A program made the translations under genes and the position numbers. Of a stretch of 45,636 nt of DNA, positions 17,469 through 25,808 are shown in pieces. Each line of letters begins with the position of its first letter. The first letter of the stretch is position 1. The DNA is taken from contig NZ_NTGA01000031.1 of the NCBI RefSeq assembly GCF_002289575.1, positions 1 through 45,636 of the forward strand. The letters are read 5' to 3'. Origin of the DNA: Dietzia natronolimnaea (lineage in GTDB: Bacteria; Actinomycetota; Actinomycetes; Mycobacteriales; Mycobacteriaceae). The notes under the pieces are model-generated. The model was not told where the DNA came from. It searched no databases and was given only the letters and a program-made list of their open reading frames with translations.

Positions 17469-18209
17469 ATGAGAGCTCGTCGCACCGTCGCGGTCGTGGC
17501 CGCCACCCTGGCCGTCGCACTGGCCGGCGCCGTCACCGTCGACTCCGTCAACGCCTCCAGGGTGGAGGCTGATGTGTCCACCCGGATCCGTCCCGCCACG
17601 CCGGGAGTCCCGGCCCCGTCGGTGATGCTCGGCGGGGGTCCGACCGCACGGTGGACCGGGCCCGGCACGCTGGAGTCGGCGTCGATCCGCGTCGAGGGTG
17701 TCACCCGCCCGGGCCTCGGTCCGGTGGCCGTGGAGGCCCTCGTCACCGATCTGCATCTCCCGGCGGACCGGTCCGCCGACATGACCGCGGTCGTGGAGCG
17801 CGTGGCCGTCCAGATCACCGGCGATGCGCTCGGCCCCGCCCTGGGGATGCGCGACGTCCTGGTCGGTGGCGCCGACGACCCGAGTCTGGCCGGAGGTGTC
17901 GAGCACCGCGCCCGGGTCACCGGGACGCTCGAGGGGACCGACACCCGGGTCTCGGCCGAGGTCGACCTCGTCGTCGACGACCGCGGCGCGCACCTCGTCC
18001 CCGTCACCGCCGCGACGGGGCCCTCCGGCCTCCCCGACCAGGACCCCGACCTCGCGCTGCGACGGACCGCGCTCACGCTCTCCCCGGAGCTCCTGCCCCT
18101 CGGCGTCGCGGTGGAGACCCTCACCGTCAGGGGCGGGACGATCACCGCCGGCGGCACCGGCGCCCCGGGCACAACGCCACTCGGGGGCCTGGCCCGGCCG
18201 GACCACTAG
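17469..18209 (+). CDS. LmeA-like DUF2993 exported protein
   Basis: The 246-aa protein begins with a basic MRARRT segment and one hydrophobic helix (residues 7-22), so it is exported or anchored. The rest fits DUF2993, the family of LmeA, a cell-envelope protein needed for mature lipomannan/LAM in mycobacteria. It is divergent from glnR, as Rv0817c (lmeA) is from Rv0818. The ATG at 17469 is the first good start; upstream residues in the open frame have no signal character. A weak TAGACC box lies 8 nt before the ATG. The lipid-binding role is inferred from the family. Confidence 0.78.
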   Translation: MRARRTVAVVAATLAVALAGAVTVDSVNASRVEADVSTRIRPATPGVPAPSVMLGGGPTARWTGPGTLESASIRVEGVTRPGLGPVAVEALVTDLHLPADRSADMTAVVERVAVQITGDALGPALGMRDVLVGGADDPSLAGGVEHRARVTGTLEGTDTRVSAEVDLVVDDRGAHLVPVTAATGPSGLPDQDPDLALRRTALTLSPELLPLGVAVETLTVRGGTITAGGTGAPGTTPLGGLARPDH

Positions 18210-18212
18210 ACT
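18207..18212 (+). promoter_or_regulatory. Leaderless -10 box of the cysA2-like gene
   Basis: TAGACT lies 7 nt before the ATG at 18220. Its first three bases are the stop codon of the preceding DUF2993 gene. Confidence 0.5.
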
Positions 18213-18219
18213 CGCCGGC

Positions 18220-19050
18220 ATGAGTCGCGACGACGTACTGGTCAGCACAAGCTGGGCCGAATCGCGCCTCGACGACGACTCGGTGGTCTTCCTCGAGGTC
18301 GACGAGGACGTGGCGGCGTACCACACGGACGGTCACATCCCCGGTGCCGTCGCACTGAACTGGCGGACGGAGCTGCAGGAGGAGTACGCGCGGGATCTCG
18401 TCGGCCGCGAGCGGTTCGCCGAGCTCCTGTCCGCGCGGGGGATCACCCGCGACCACACCGTGGTGGTCTACGGCGGCAACCACAACTGGTTCGCGGCCTA
18501 CGCGTATTGGTACCTGCGGTTGTACGGTCACGCCGACGTGCGACTGCTCGACGGGGGCCGTATGCGGTGGGAGCGCGACGGGTTGCCGCTCACGACCGAT
18601 CTGCCCCGACGGCCCGTGACCGACTACGTCGCCGACCCGCAGGATCTGTCGATCCGCGCGTTCCGCGACGACGTGCTGGCGGGCCTGGGCACCGACGCGC
18701 TCGTGGACGTGCGCTCCGTCGACGAGTACACAGGCCGGCTCGCGGCGCCGGCCGGGTTGCCGCAGGAGGGCGGCCGTCAGCGCGGCCACATCCCGGGGGC
18801 CGTGAGCATCCCCTGGAACCGCGCGGTGACCCGCGACGGCACCTTCCGGACGGACGCCGACCTGCGGGAGATCTACGCGGACCTGCTCGACCAGCCTGGC
18901 CGTCGCGTGGTGACCTACTGCCGGATCGGGGAGCGCTCCAGCCACACGTGGTTCGTCCTCCACGAGCTCCTCGACCAGCCCGCCGTGGTCAACTACGACG
19001 GCAGTTGGGTGGAGTACGGCTCGCTCATCGGCGTCCCCGTCGAGAGGTGA
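18220..19050 (+). CDS. cysA2: Thiosulfate sulfurtransferase (CysA2/rhodanese)
   Basis: Two-domain rhodanese of 276 aa that moves sulfane sulfur from thiosulfate to thiol acceptors. The C-terminal domain has the active loop YCRIGERSS with catalytic Cys234. The N-terminal domain has GGNHNWFA at the matching place and no cysteine, so it is non-catalytic, as normal for the family. The ending NYDGSWVEYGSLIGVPVE is the same as in mycobacterial CysA2/CysA3. In M. tuberculosis cysA2 is followed by the small gene sseC2; here no such gene follows. Confidence 0.93.
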   Translation: MSRDDVLVSTSWAESRLDDDSVVFLEVDEDVAAYHTDGHIPGAVALNWRTELQEEYARDLVGRERFAELLSARGITRDHTVVVYGGNHNWFAAYAYWYLRLYGHADVRLLDGGRMRWERDGLPLTTDLPRRPVTDYVADPQDLSIRAFRDDVLAGLGTDALVDVRSVDEYTGRLAAPAGLPQEGGRQRGHIPGAVSIPWNRAVTRDGTFRTDADLREIYADLLDQPGRRVVTYCRIGERSSHTWFVLHELLDQPAVVNYDGSWVEYGSLIGVPVER

Positions 19051-19085
19051 GGATTCTCCCCTCCCCGCGCGGACGATCGAGTCGC

Positions 19086-19091
19086 TAATCT
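19086..19091 (+). promoter_or_regulatory. Leaderless -10 box of the 19099 gene
   Basis: TAATCT lies 7 nt before the ATG at 19099, with no ribosome site. Confidence 0.5.
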
Positions 19092-19098
19092 CTGGGTC

Positions 19099-19599
19099 AT
19101 GTCACTTCTCTCCAGAGCGCTCGGCATGGCCGCCCGTGCCTCCGTCGTCGCGGTCGGCGCCTCCGTCGCCTCCGCCGCCCTCGTCGGCATCGACCAGCGT
19201 CGCGGTGCGGTCCCGCAGGTCCCCGACCACCCCGGCCCGTACTCGCCCGCCGAGCGCGAGGCGGCGGTGCGGATGTACCTCACGGCGCTCACGCTCCCCG
19301 CGGCGGCGTTCCGGGTGCCCTTCGCCCCCGACTGCGTCCGTCGCGAGAACGGGCTCAAAACCGGGTTCGGCGCCGACCATCTCAAATGGGACCTGCATCT
19401 GCACCTGCAGTACTCGACGATCCGGGAGGTGCGCGACATCGTCATCACCGTCGATCCCCCGGGGCGAGAGGGCGTCGTCCACGCGGACTTCACCCTCGTG
19501 ACCGTCCTGGGGCTACGCGCGCGGGTCAGCGAGGACTTCGTGGTGCCCTCGGACGACTGCCTCATCCACTCGATCGACGCCCGCATCTCACTCGGCTGA
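19099..19599 (+). CDS. Conserved hypothetical protein, possible NTF2/SnoaL-like fold
   Basis: A 166-aa protein with a hydrophobic N-terminal segment (about residues 8-30) that may be a signal or anchor, then an alpha+beta domain. The pattern REAAVRMYLTALTLPAA, VRRENGLKTGF, VHADFTLVTVLG and VSEDFVV...IHSIDARI resembles NTF2/SnoaL-like proteins. This is a fold guess, not an assignment. No catalytic residue can be named. It sits between the sulfurtransferase and the nitrobindin-like unit, with its own leaderless promoter. Confidence 0.72.
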   Translation: MSLLSRALGMAARASVVAVGASVASAALVGIDQRRGAVPQVPDHPGPYSPAEREAAVRMYLTALTLPAAAFRVPFAPDCVRRENGLKTGFGADHLKWDLHLHLQYSTIREVRDIVITVDPPGREGVVHADFTLVTVLGLRARVSEDFVVPSDDCLIHSIDARISLG

Positions 19600-19611
19600 C
19601 GGCCTCGGGGT

Positions 19612-19617
19612 TAGGAT
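19612..19617 (+). promoter_or_regulatory. Leaderless -10 box of the 32-residue membrane protein gene
   Basis: TAGGAT is followed by 6 nt and the ATG at 19624. It supports the small frame as a real gene and as the head of the nitrobindin-like unit. Confidence 0.5.
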
Positions 19618-19623
19618 TGGACC

Positions 19624-19722
19624 ATGGTGCTCTTCTTCGAGATCCTCCTCGTCCTCTGCACGCTGGCCATCACTTGGGTGACCTGCTACATCGTGTACCG
19701 CACGGTCACCGACGAGTCGTGA
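19624..19722 (+). CDS. Small membrane protein (32 aa), coupled to the nitrobindin-like gene
   Basis: A 32-codon frame that reads MVLFFEILLVLCTLAITWVT and then ends in YRTVTDES. It is one hydrophobic helix of about 20 residues followed by a short polar tail. Support comes from a TAGGAT box 6 nt before its ATG and from the GTGA overlap with the next gene, whose GTG shares bases with this stop codon. No function can be assigned; it may anchor or modulate its neighbour, or simply carry ribosomes to it. Confidence 0.6.
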   Translation: MVLFFEILLVLCTLAITWVTCYIVYRTVTDES

Positions 19723-20408
19723 CGGACAGCGACCCCACCGGCGCGGTCGACCCCACGCCGTCCACCCCCGAAGGGGGAGACGGCGGTTCGGTCGTGCGCG
19801 GATCCGCCAATGCGGCGGTCGATGCCGCGGCGCAGCGTTCCGAGCAGACCGCCGGCCGGAACATCCCGGCCTTCTCCGAGCTCCCGATCCCGGAGGACAC
19901 GGCCAACCTCCGGTTCGGACCGGACCTGCACCCGGGCCTCCTGGCGCTGCTGCCCCTGGTGGGGGTCTGGGAGGGCGAGGGCGAGGCGGACACCGCCGAC
20001 CGTGGTGAGCACCGCTTCGGCCAGCAGATCGTCGTGGCGCACGACGGGGAGAACTACCTGAGCTGGAGTTCCCGGGCCTGGACGTTCGACTCGGGCGGGG
20101 CGTTGGACGACGCCGCGTACCGGGAGTCGGGGTTCTGGCGGATCTCCGAGGACGACCAGATCGAGTTCCTCGTGGCACACGCCTCCGGTGTGATCGAGAT
20201 GTACTACGGCACGCCGATCAACCAGGCCGCGTGGGAGATGGCGACCGACGTGGTGCTGGCCTCGCCCACCGGCCCGGAGCGGGGCGGCGCCAAGCGGATC
20301 TACGGGATCGTGGAGGGCGGCGACCTGGGGTGGGTCGAGGAGCGCGTGCATCCGGAGAGGGGCCTGGTCCCGCACATGTCGGCGCGCCTGCGCCGCGTCG
20401 CGGGCTGA
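19719..20408 (+). CDS. FABP/nitrobindin-like beta-barrel protein
   Basis: A 229-aa protein of the nitrobindin/FABP-like family (DUF1794), related to Rv0813c. After about 60 disordered polar residues, the barrel begins with LVGVWEGEGEAD, the family's GxWxGxG mark, and ends with HMSARLRRV. Rv0813c-type proteins are thought to bind fatty-acid-like ligands, while nitrobindins bind heme through a histidine near the C-terminus; a His is present in the last strand (VPHMSARL). Heme binding is therefore possible but not shown. The GTG at 19719 overlaps the stop of the small membrane protein, so translation is coupled. Confidence 0.85.
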   Translation: MTDSDPTGAVDPTPSTPEGGDGGSVVRGSANAAVDAAAQRSEQTAGRNIPAFSELPIPEDTANLRFGPDLHPGLLALLPLVGVWEGEGEADTADRGEHRFGQQIVVAHDGENYLSWSSRAWTFDSGGALDDAAYRESGFWRISEDDQIEFLVAHASGVIEMYYGTPINQAAWEMATDVVLASPTGPERGGAKRIYGIVEGGDLGWVEERVHPERGLVPHMSARLRRVAG

Positions 20409-20419
20409 CCCACCGCCCG

Positions 20420-20439
20420 CCTGGCGGTTCACCGCCGGG
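20420..20439. terminator. Hairpin between the nitrobindin-like and pabC-like genes
   Basis: An 8-bp stem (CCTGGCGG with CCGCCGGG, one G.U) and TTCA loop sits in the 45-bp gap between convergent genes. Confidence 0.5.
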
Positions 20440-20453
20440 CCCGGGCGCAGCAG

Positions 20454-21374
20454 TCAGGCCCGCCCGACGGCGCGGTCGACCATCCCGGCCACGTCGATCC
20501 CGGGATCGGCGCCGTCCAGCGTCACGTCATCGATGCGGCGGACCCGTGCGGCGAGGGTGACAGAGGAGAGCAACCACACGGCATCGGCGGTGAGCAGATC
20601 CGACAGCAGGAGCCTCTCGCGGTGAACCGGGACCCCGTCGCGCCGCGCCACCTCCGCGAGCGCCCCGAGCGTGGTGCCCTCGAGGATCCCCACCTCGGCC
20701 GGCGGGCTGACGAGTCCGCCCGATCGGGCGATGACGACCGTCGACCGTGGGCCCTCGAGGACCTCGGCCTCGGAGGACAGGTACACGACGTCGTCGAACC
20801 CGTTCGCGGCCGCGTGGCGCAGTGCCGCCATATTGGCCGCGTAGGACAGGGTCTTGGCGCCGAGCAGCATCCAGGGCGCCGACGCCGCGAAGTCCGCCGG
20901 GAACCCCCTACCCAGCACGGTCACCGCGATGCCCTGCGCCCGCGCCCGCACGGCGTGCGGGCCGACGGGTGCGACGGTGATGTACGCCGTCTCCGGGCCC
21001 CCTCGTTCCGGGCCGCGGGACAGCACCAGTCGCAGCATCCCCTCGGACTCCGGGCCCCATTCGCGGGCGGCGAGGGCCATCCCCGCCTCCCACTGATCGG
21101 CTGTGGGCCCACGGAGGCCGAGCGCCGAGGCCGACCTGGCCAGCCGGGCGAGATGCCGCTCGGGTTTGGCCGGCCGACCACCCACCACGAGCAGGGTCTC
21201 GAAACATCCGTCCCCCCGCACGGCCGCGAGGTCATCCGCCAGGAGCAACGGCTCACCGGCCGGGTGCACCCGGGGCCGGGGGCCTTCCGGACCCCCCGCG
21301 ACCAGGACGACCACCCGCGTGTTCGCCGAGCGGTCCGCCGCCCCGTCGACTCCTTCTGACGCCACAGTGCCCAT
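20454..21374 (-). CDS. Aminodeoxychorismate lyase-like PLP enzyme (class IV)
   Basis: Fold-type IV PLP enzyme of 306 aa. The PLP lysine is in LLGAKTLSYAANMAA, and the family pattern GDGCFETLLV and VYLSSEAEVLEGPRST are present (E..E..STV as in PabC and branched-chain aminotransferases). It corresponds to Rv0812, reported to act as aminodeoxychorismate lyase in folate synthesis. D-amino-acid or branched-chain transaminase activity cannot be excluded by sequence. The ATG at 21374 has a TAGTGT box 7 nt upstream. Divergent from ygfZ, which is also folate-linked. Confidence 0.85.
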   Translation of the reverse strand: MGTVASEGVDGAADRSANTRVVVLVAGGPEGPRPRVHPAGEPLLLADDLAAVRGDGCFETLLVVGGRPAKPERHLARLARSASALGLRGPTADQWEAGMALAAREWGPESEGMLRLVLSRGPERGGPETAYITVAPVGPHAVRARAQGIAVTVLGRGFPADFAASAPWMLLGAKTLSYAANMAALRHAAANGFDDVVYLSSEAEVLEGPRSTVVIARSGGLVSPPAEVGILEGTTLGALAEVARRDGVPVHRERLLLSDLLTADAVWLLSSVTLAARVRRIDDVTLDGADPGIDVAGMVDRAVGRA

Positions 21375-21381
21375 GGCGGCA

Positions 21382-21387
21382 ACACTA
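21382..21387 (-). promoter_or_regulatory. Leaderless -10 box of the pabC-like gene
   Basis: TAGTGT on the minus strand is 7 nt before the ATG at 21374. It lies only 12 bp from the opposing ygfZ -10 box. Confidence 0.6.
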
Positions 21388-21399
21388 CGACGACGCACG

Positions 21400-21405
21400 T
21401 AGGAT
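21400..21405 (+). promoter_or_regulatory. Leaderless -10 box of ygfZ
   Basis: TAGGAT is 7 nt before the GTG at 21413. Its -35 region would fall on the divergent pabC-like promoter and start codon. Confidence 0.6.
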
Positions 21406-21412
21406 CGCGATC

Positions 21413-22576
21413 GTGACCGTCCCAGCAGCGCCCGACCGGACCGACCCCGGCTACCGCAGCCCGATCCTGGACCGTCCCGGGGCCGTGGACGCCCCCGGCC
21501 CCGGCCCCGACGCCGGGGTCCCGTTCCACTTCGGGGACCCCTTCGCCGAGCAGCGTGCGGCCACCACGGACGTGGTGGTCGTGGATCGCTCCCACCGTGA
21601 CGTCCTGACCATCGGGGGCGCGGAACGGCTGTCCTGGCTCGAGGGCTTCGTCTCCCAGCACGTGGCGGACCTCCCTGACCGCTCGGGGGCCGAGACGCTG
21701 ATCCTCGACGCCAACGGGCGGGTGGAGCACCACATGGTGCTGGCCGACGTCGACGGGACGCTCGTGGTGGACACCGAGCCCGGGCGGGGTGCGGCCCTGC
21801 TCGCGTTCCTGACCCGGATGGTCTTCTGGGCCGACGCCACCCCGCAGACGGCCGACCTCGTCGTCGTCACTCTCGCCGGCACCGGACTGCCCGACACGAT
21901 CACCGCACCGGACGGGACCCCGGTCGAACTCCCCCGCGGGGACTACGCGAGCGCCCCGCTCCCGGGGGGAGGTATCGCCCGCCGGATGCCGTGGCCGGCC
22001 GCGGGCTCGATCGACCTCCTCGTCCCCCGGGCCGACCTGACCGCGTGGTTCGACTCGGCCGTCCGATCCGGCGCCCGCCCCGCGGGGTCGTGGGCGCTGG
22101 AGGCCATGCGCACGGCCGAGTCGGTCCCGCTGCGGGCACGGCTCGGCGTGGACACCGACGAGAAGACCATCCCCCACGAGGTCCCCGCGTGGATCGGCGA
22201 GGTGGCCCAGCGGGGCGCGGTCCATCTGGACAAGGGGTGCTACCGGGGTCAGGAGACGGTCTCCCGCGTCCACAACCTGGGCAAGTCCCCCCGGGTCCTC
22301 GTCCGACTGCACCTGGACGGCTCGGGCGGGGACCAGTCCCTGACCTCCGGAGCCGCGGTGACGGCCGGCGGTCGCCCCGTCGGCCGCGTGGGCACCGTCG
22401 TCCATCACCACGAGGACGGTCCGGTGGCGCTCGCCCTGATCAAGAGGTCGGTCGCCCCGGGCACCGCCCTCGAGGTGGACGGGGTCTCCGCCGCCCTCGA
22501 CCCCGACTCCCTCCCGGACGACTCCGGTCCGCAGGCCGGACGCGAGGCGATCCGCAGGCTGCGCGGCCAGGGGTAG
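21413..22576 (+). CDS. ygfZ: Folate-binding iron-sulfur maintenance protein YgfZ
   Basis: A 387-aa member of the YgfZ/GcvT-like family, which uses folate to help assemble or repair certain Fe-S enzymes. The diagnostic segment KGCYRGQE is at residues 274-281, with the conserved Cys276. An N-terminal half with DVVVVDRSHRDVLTIGGAERLSWLEG fits the GcvT-like fold. It is divergent from the pabC-like gene across 38 bp, pairing folate synthesis with a folate-dependent protein. Normal length. Confidence 0.92.
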   Translation: MTVPAAPDRTDPGYRSPILDRPGAVDAPGPGPDAGVPFHFGDPFAEQRAATTDVVVVDRSHRDVLTIGGAERLSWLEGFVSQHVADLPDRSGAETLILDANGRVEHHMVLADVDGTLVVDTEPGRGAALLAFLTRMVFWADATPQTADLVVVTLAGTGLPDTITAPDGTPVELPRGDYASAPLPGGGIARRMPWPAAGSIDLLVPRADLTAWFDSAVRSGARPAGSWALEAMRTAESVPLRARLGVDTDEKTIPHEVPAWIGEVAQRGAVHLDKGCYRGQETVSRVHNLGKSPRVLVRLHLDGSGGDQSLTSGAAVTAGGRPVGRVGTVVHHHEDGPVALALIKRSVAPGTALEVDGVSAALDPDSLPDDSGPQAGREAIRRLRGQG

Positions 22577-22628
22577 GTGTCGCGGGCCGCCCCGCGACAC
22601 CCGGGCGGACATTCCGGGCCGGGCACGC

Positions 22629-22634
22629 TATCCT
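22629..22634 (+). promoter_or_regulatory. Candidate -10 box of the DUF3073 gene
   Basis: TATCCT would give a leader of about 65 nt carrying the GAGGGGG-type ribosome site. Confidence 0.35.
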
Positions 22635-22707
22635 GTGGACAGGCAGATACTCACATTGATGGGCACCCCCGAGGTGGCCCAGCACCGTTTCCGAGGGGGT
22701 CAGGTCA

Positions 22708-22911
22708 ATGGGCCGAGGCCGCGCGAAGGCGAAGCAGACCAAGGTCGCTCGCGAACTCAAGTACAACACTCCGCAGACGGACCTAGAACGTCTTCAGGCG
22801 GAGTTGGCCGGTGGTGGCGCGCCCACCACCCGGGTCAGCACCGATCGGCCGGGTGCTGACGAGGACGAGGACCCCTACGATTCGTGGTCCGACGGCGGCA
22901 GCAGGTTCTGA
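22708..22911 (+). CDS. DUF3073 small conserved protein
   Basis: A 67-aa protein starting MGRGRAKAKQTKVARELKY, the hallmark of DUF3073 (Rv0810c family), with a basic N-terminus and an acidic C-terminus (DEDEDPYDSW). The family is conserved across actinobacteria beside purM, as here. Function is unknown; the basic head suggests nucleic-acid binding, but that is only inference. Confidence 0.93.
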   Translation: MGRGRAKAKQTKVARELKYNTPQTDLERLQAELAGGGAPTTRVSTDRPGADEDEDPYDSWSDGGSRF

Positions 22912-22932
22912 CCGCACTTCCAGCCGCGCACA

Positions 22933-22972
22933 CACGTGGGCCGGGCATCCAGCGGGATGCCCGGCCCACGTG
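22933..22972. terminator. Terminator between the DUF3073 gene and purM
   Basis: A perfect 18-bp inverted repeat (22933-22950 with 22955-22972) with a 4-nt loop sits between the convergent genes. No T-tract is seen, as common in this group. Confidence 0.85.
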
Positions 22973-23032
22973 CATGAGGTGGGGTCGTGCGGGGCGGGGT
23001 TGTCCGAGGCGGGCGGGGTGTCACCCACCCGG

Positions 23033-24118
23033 TCAGAACCTGGCGTGCGACCCCTCCAGGACGACGCGGGGAGAGTCCGCGGCGTCCTCTCCGGCCTTGT
23101 CCACGTGCCCGATCACCCAGTTGTCGACGTGCCGTGCCGTGAGCACGGCCTGGGCGCGGTCCACGTCCTCGGCCGGGAGGACGGCGATCATCCCGACCCC
23201 CATGTTGAACGTCCGTTCCATCTCGGCCTGGTCGACACGGCCGTGGTGGGCGATCGTGCCGAACACGGCGGGCACAGGCCACCGACCCCGGTCGAGCCGG
23301 GCGACCAGTCCGCGCGGCATGACCCGCGCGAGGTTCTCCGCCAGGCCTCCACCGGTCACATGGCTGAACACCCGGACGTCGGTCTCCGCGATGAGACTCA
23401 GACAATCCAGGGCGTAGATGCGGGTGGGTTCGAGGAGCTCCTCACCGAGGGTCCGCCCGAACTCCTCGACGTGACCCTCCAGTGGCAGGCGCGCGAGGTC
23501 CAGCAGCACGTGCCGGGCCAGTGAGTAACCGTTGGAATGCAGACCCGAGGACGCCATACCCACGATCACGTCGCCGGGGCGGACGTTCTCCGCCTTGAGC
23601 ACCTCGTCGGCTTCGACGATCCCGACCCCGGTGCCCGAGATGTCGTACTCGCCGGGCGCCATGAGCCCGGGGTGCTCGGCGGTCTCCCCGCCCAGCAGGG
23701 CACATCCCGCCCGCACGCAGCCCTCGGCGATCCCCTCGACGATGGCGGCGACGTGCTCCGGCACGACCTTGCCGATGGCGATGTAGTCCTGGAGGAACAG
23801 CGGCTCGGCGCCGCACACCACGAGATCGTCCACCACCATCGCCACGAGGTCGATACCCACCGTGTCGTGGACATCCATGGCCTGCGCCACCGCGATCTTG
23901 GTGCCGACGCCGTCCGTCGACGAGGCCAGGAGCGGTTGACGATACGTGTTCTTCAGGGAGAACAACCCGGCGAAGCCCCCGAGGCCGCCCATCACCTCCG
24001 GTCGGGTCGCACGCCTGGCGTGCGGCGCGAACAGTTCGACAGCGCGCTCGCCGGCATCGATGTCGACACCGGCGGCGGCGTACGAGGCGCCGCACGCGGG
24101 GTGGTGGTTCTCGGTCAT
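23033..24118 (-). CDS. purM: Phosphoribosylformylglycinamidine cyclo-ligase PurM
   Basis: AIR synthetase, fifth step of purine synthesis: ATP-dependent ring closure of FGAM. The 361-aa protein has the ATP-binding ASSTDGVGTKI (66-75), HDTVGIDLVAMVVDDLVVCGAEPLFLQDY in short segments around the dimer core, and LLGGETAEHPG. It is 40 nt downstream of purF with an AGGAG ribosome site, last in the LssY_C-SCP-purF-purM unit. Confidence 0.98.
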   Translation of the reverse strand: MTENHHPACGASYAAAGVDIDAGERAVELFAPHARRATRPEVMGGLGGFAGLFSLKNTYRQPLLASSTDGVGTKIAVAQAMDVHDTVGIDLVAMVVDDLVVCGAEPLFLQDYIAIGKVVPEHVAAIVEGIAEGCVRAGCALLGGETAEHPGLMAPGEYDISGTGVGIVEADEVLKAENVRPGDVIVGMASSGLHSNGYSLARHVLLDLARLPLEGHVEEFGRTLGEELLEPTRIYALDCLSLIAETDVRVFSHVTGGGLAENLARVMPRGLVARLDRGRWPVPAVFGTIAHHGRVDQAEMERTFNMGVGMIAVLPAEDVDRAQAVLTARHVDNWVIGHVDKAGEDAADSPRVVLEGSHARF

Positions 24119-24158
24119 GGTCGATTCTCCTCATCGGCGCCCCTGGGCGGGCGCCCGG

Positions 24159-25808
24159 TCAGGGTCGGCGGACGGCGTCCGTGGTGTCGTGCAGGACCAG
24201 GTGCCGGTCGGGGGTCTCACCGTCGACCTGGGCGGCCAGGGCCAGCACGGCCGCACTCATGGGCGAGTCGTCCGGGAGCGCTATGGGGTAGTGGCCGTCG
24301 AAGCACGCGGCGCACAACTCGTCCCGCGGCTGCCCGGTGGCCGAGATCATCCCGTCCACCGAGATGTACCCGAGGGTGTCCGCGCCGATCGCCCTGCGGA
24401 CCCCTTCGAGCATCCCGTCCGTCACGTCGACGCCGTTGGCGATCAGCTCGGCCGGGCTGGCGAAGTCGATGCCGTAGAAGCACGGCCACCGGACCGGAGG
24501 AGAGGCGATGCGGACGTGCACCTCGAGGGCGCCCGCCTCCCGCAGCATCCTGACCAGGGCTCGCTGGGTGTTGCCGCGGACGATCGAGTCGTCCACCACC
24601 ACCAGCTTCTTCCCCTGGATGACCTCACGCAGCGGGTTGAGTTTGAGCCGGATGCCGAGCTGACGGATCGTCTGACTGGGCTGGATGAACGTGCGGCCCA
24701 CATAGGCGTTCTTGGTCAGCCCCTGCGCGAAGGGGATCCCGGAGCCCTGGGCGTAACCGACCGCGGCCGGGGTGCCCGACTCCGGCACCGGGATGACCAG
24801 GTCGCCCTCGACGGGGTGCTCGAGCGCAAGCTTGCGCCCGATCTCCACGCGAGCGGAGTTGACCAGTCGCTCGTTGATCACCGAGTCGGGACGCGCCAGG
24901 TAGACGTACTCGAAGACGCAGGCCTTGGGGGTGGGTTCCGCCAGTCTGCGCGACCGGACGCCGTCGGCGTCGATCGCGATGAGCTCCCCGGGCTCGATGT
25001 CGCGGACGAACGACGCTCCGACGATGTCGAGCGCGGAGGTCTCGGACGAGACCACCCAGCCCCGCTCGAGCCGGCCGAGCGCGAGGGGCCGCACCCCGTG
25101 CGGGTCACGGGCCGCGTACAGCGTGCTCTCGTCGGAGAACGTCAGGCAGTAGGCACCGCGCAGTCGCGGCAGCAGCCGGGCCGCCGCTTCCTCGAGACCC
25201 CCGTCCCCCGCGTCGTGGGCGAGGAGCGTGGAGACGATGTCCGAGTCCGAGTGGGTGCTGTTCTCTGAGTACCCGCGGATACCGATCGACGTGGCGTAGC
25301 GCTTGAGTTCCTGCGTGTTGACCAGGTTGCCGTTGTGCCCCAGCACCACGGACCCTCCACCGGGGGTGGGCCGGAACATGGGCTGCGCGTTGTCCCAGGA
25401 CGCCGCGCCGGTCGTCGAGTACCGGCAGTGGCCCACGCCCACGTGGCCGCTCATCGATTCGAGGGTCTTCTCGTCGAAGACCTGGCTCACCAGACCGAGG
25501 TCCTTGTAGACCAGGACCTGCTCACCGTCCGCGACCGCGATCCCGGCGGCCTCCTGGCCCCGGTGTTGCAGCGCGTACAGGCCGTAGTAGGTGAGCTTGG
25601 CGACGTCCTCGCCCGGAGCCCACACCCCGAAGACACCGCACTCCTCGACCGGGCCGATGCGCTCGGCGTCGACCGGCAGGCCGGTCGGACCGGGAACGGA
25701 CGGGTCGGGCAGACCCAGCCCGACGGCGGCCCGGCCCGTGGCGCGGCGGAGTGGTCCGGACGTGCCCGGACGTGACGACGTGCTCTCCACCTGGTGGTGC
25801 TCCCTCAT
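24159..25808 (-). CDS. purF: Amidophosphoribosyltransferase PurF
   Basis: First committed step of purine synthesis: converts PRPP and glutamine to phosphoribosylamine. The 549-aa precursor has an N-terminal Ntn glutaminase whose nucleophile is Cys57 (VEECGVFG), so a 56-residue propeptide must be removed; B. subtilis PurF has only 11. The PRPP loop reads [12 protein letters not shown]. Cysteines at the spots that hold the 4Fe-4S cluster in the Bacillus type are present (CVFEY, PCFYG and [11 protein letters not shown]). The ATG overlaps the stop of the SCP-like gene by 4 nt. Confidence 0.97.
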   Translation of the reverse strand: MREHHQVESTSSRPGTSGPLRRATGRAAVGLGLPDPSVPGPTGLPVDAERIGPVEECGVFGVWAPGEDVAKLTYYGLYALQHRGQEAAGIAVADGEQVLVYKDLGLVSQVFDEKTLESMSGHVGVGHCRYSTTGAASWDNAQPMFRPTPGGGSVVLGHNGNLVNTQELKRYATSIGIRGYSENSTHSDSDIVSTLLAHDAGDGGLEEAAARLLPRLRGAYCLTFSDESTLYAARDPHGVRPLALGRLERGWVVSSETSALDIVGASFVRDIEPGELIAIDADGVRSRRLAEPTPKACVFEYVYLARPDSVINERLVNSARVEIGRKLALEHPVEGDLVIPVPESGTPAAVGYAQGSGIPFAQGLTKNAYVGRTFIQPSQTIRQLGIRLKLNPLREVIQGKKLVVVDDSIVRGNTQRALVRMLREAGALEVHVRIASPPVRWPCFYGIDFASPAELIANGVDVTDGMLEGVRRAIGADTLGYISVDGMISATGQPRDELCAACFDGHYPIALPDDSPMSAAVLALAAQVDGETPDRHLVLHDTTDAVRRP

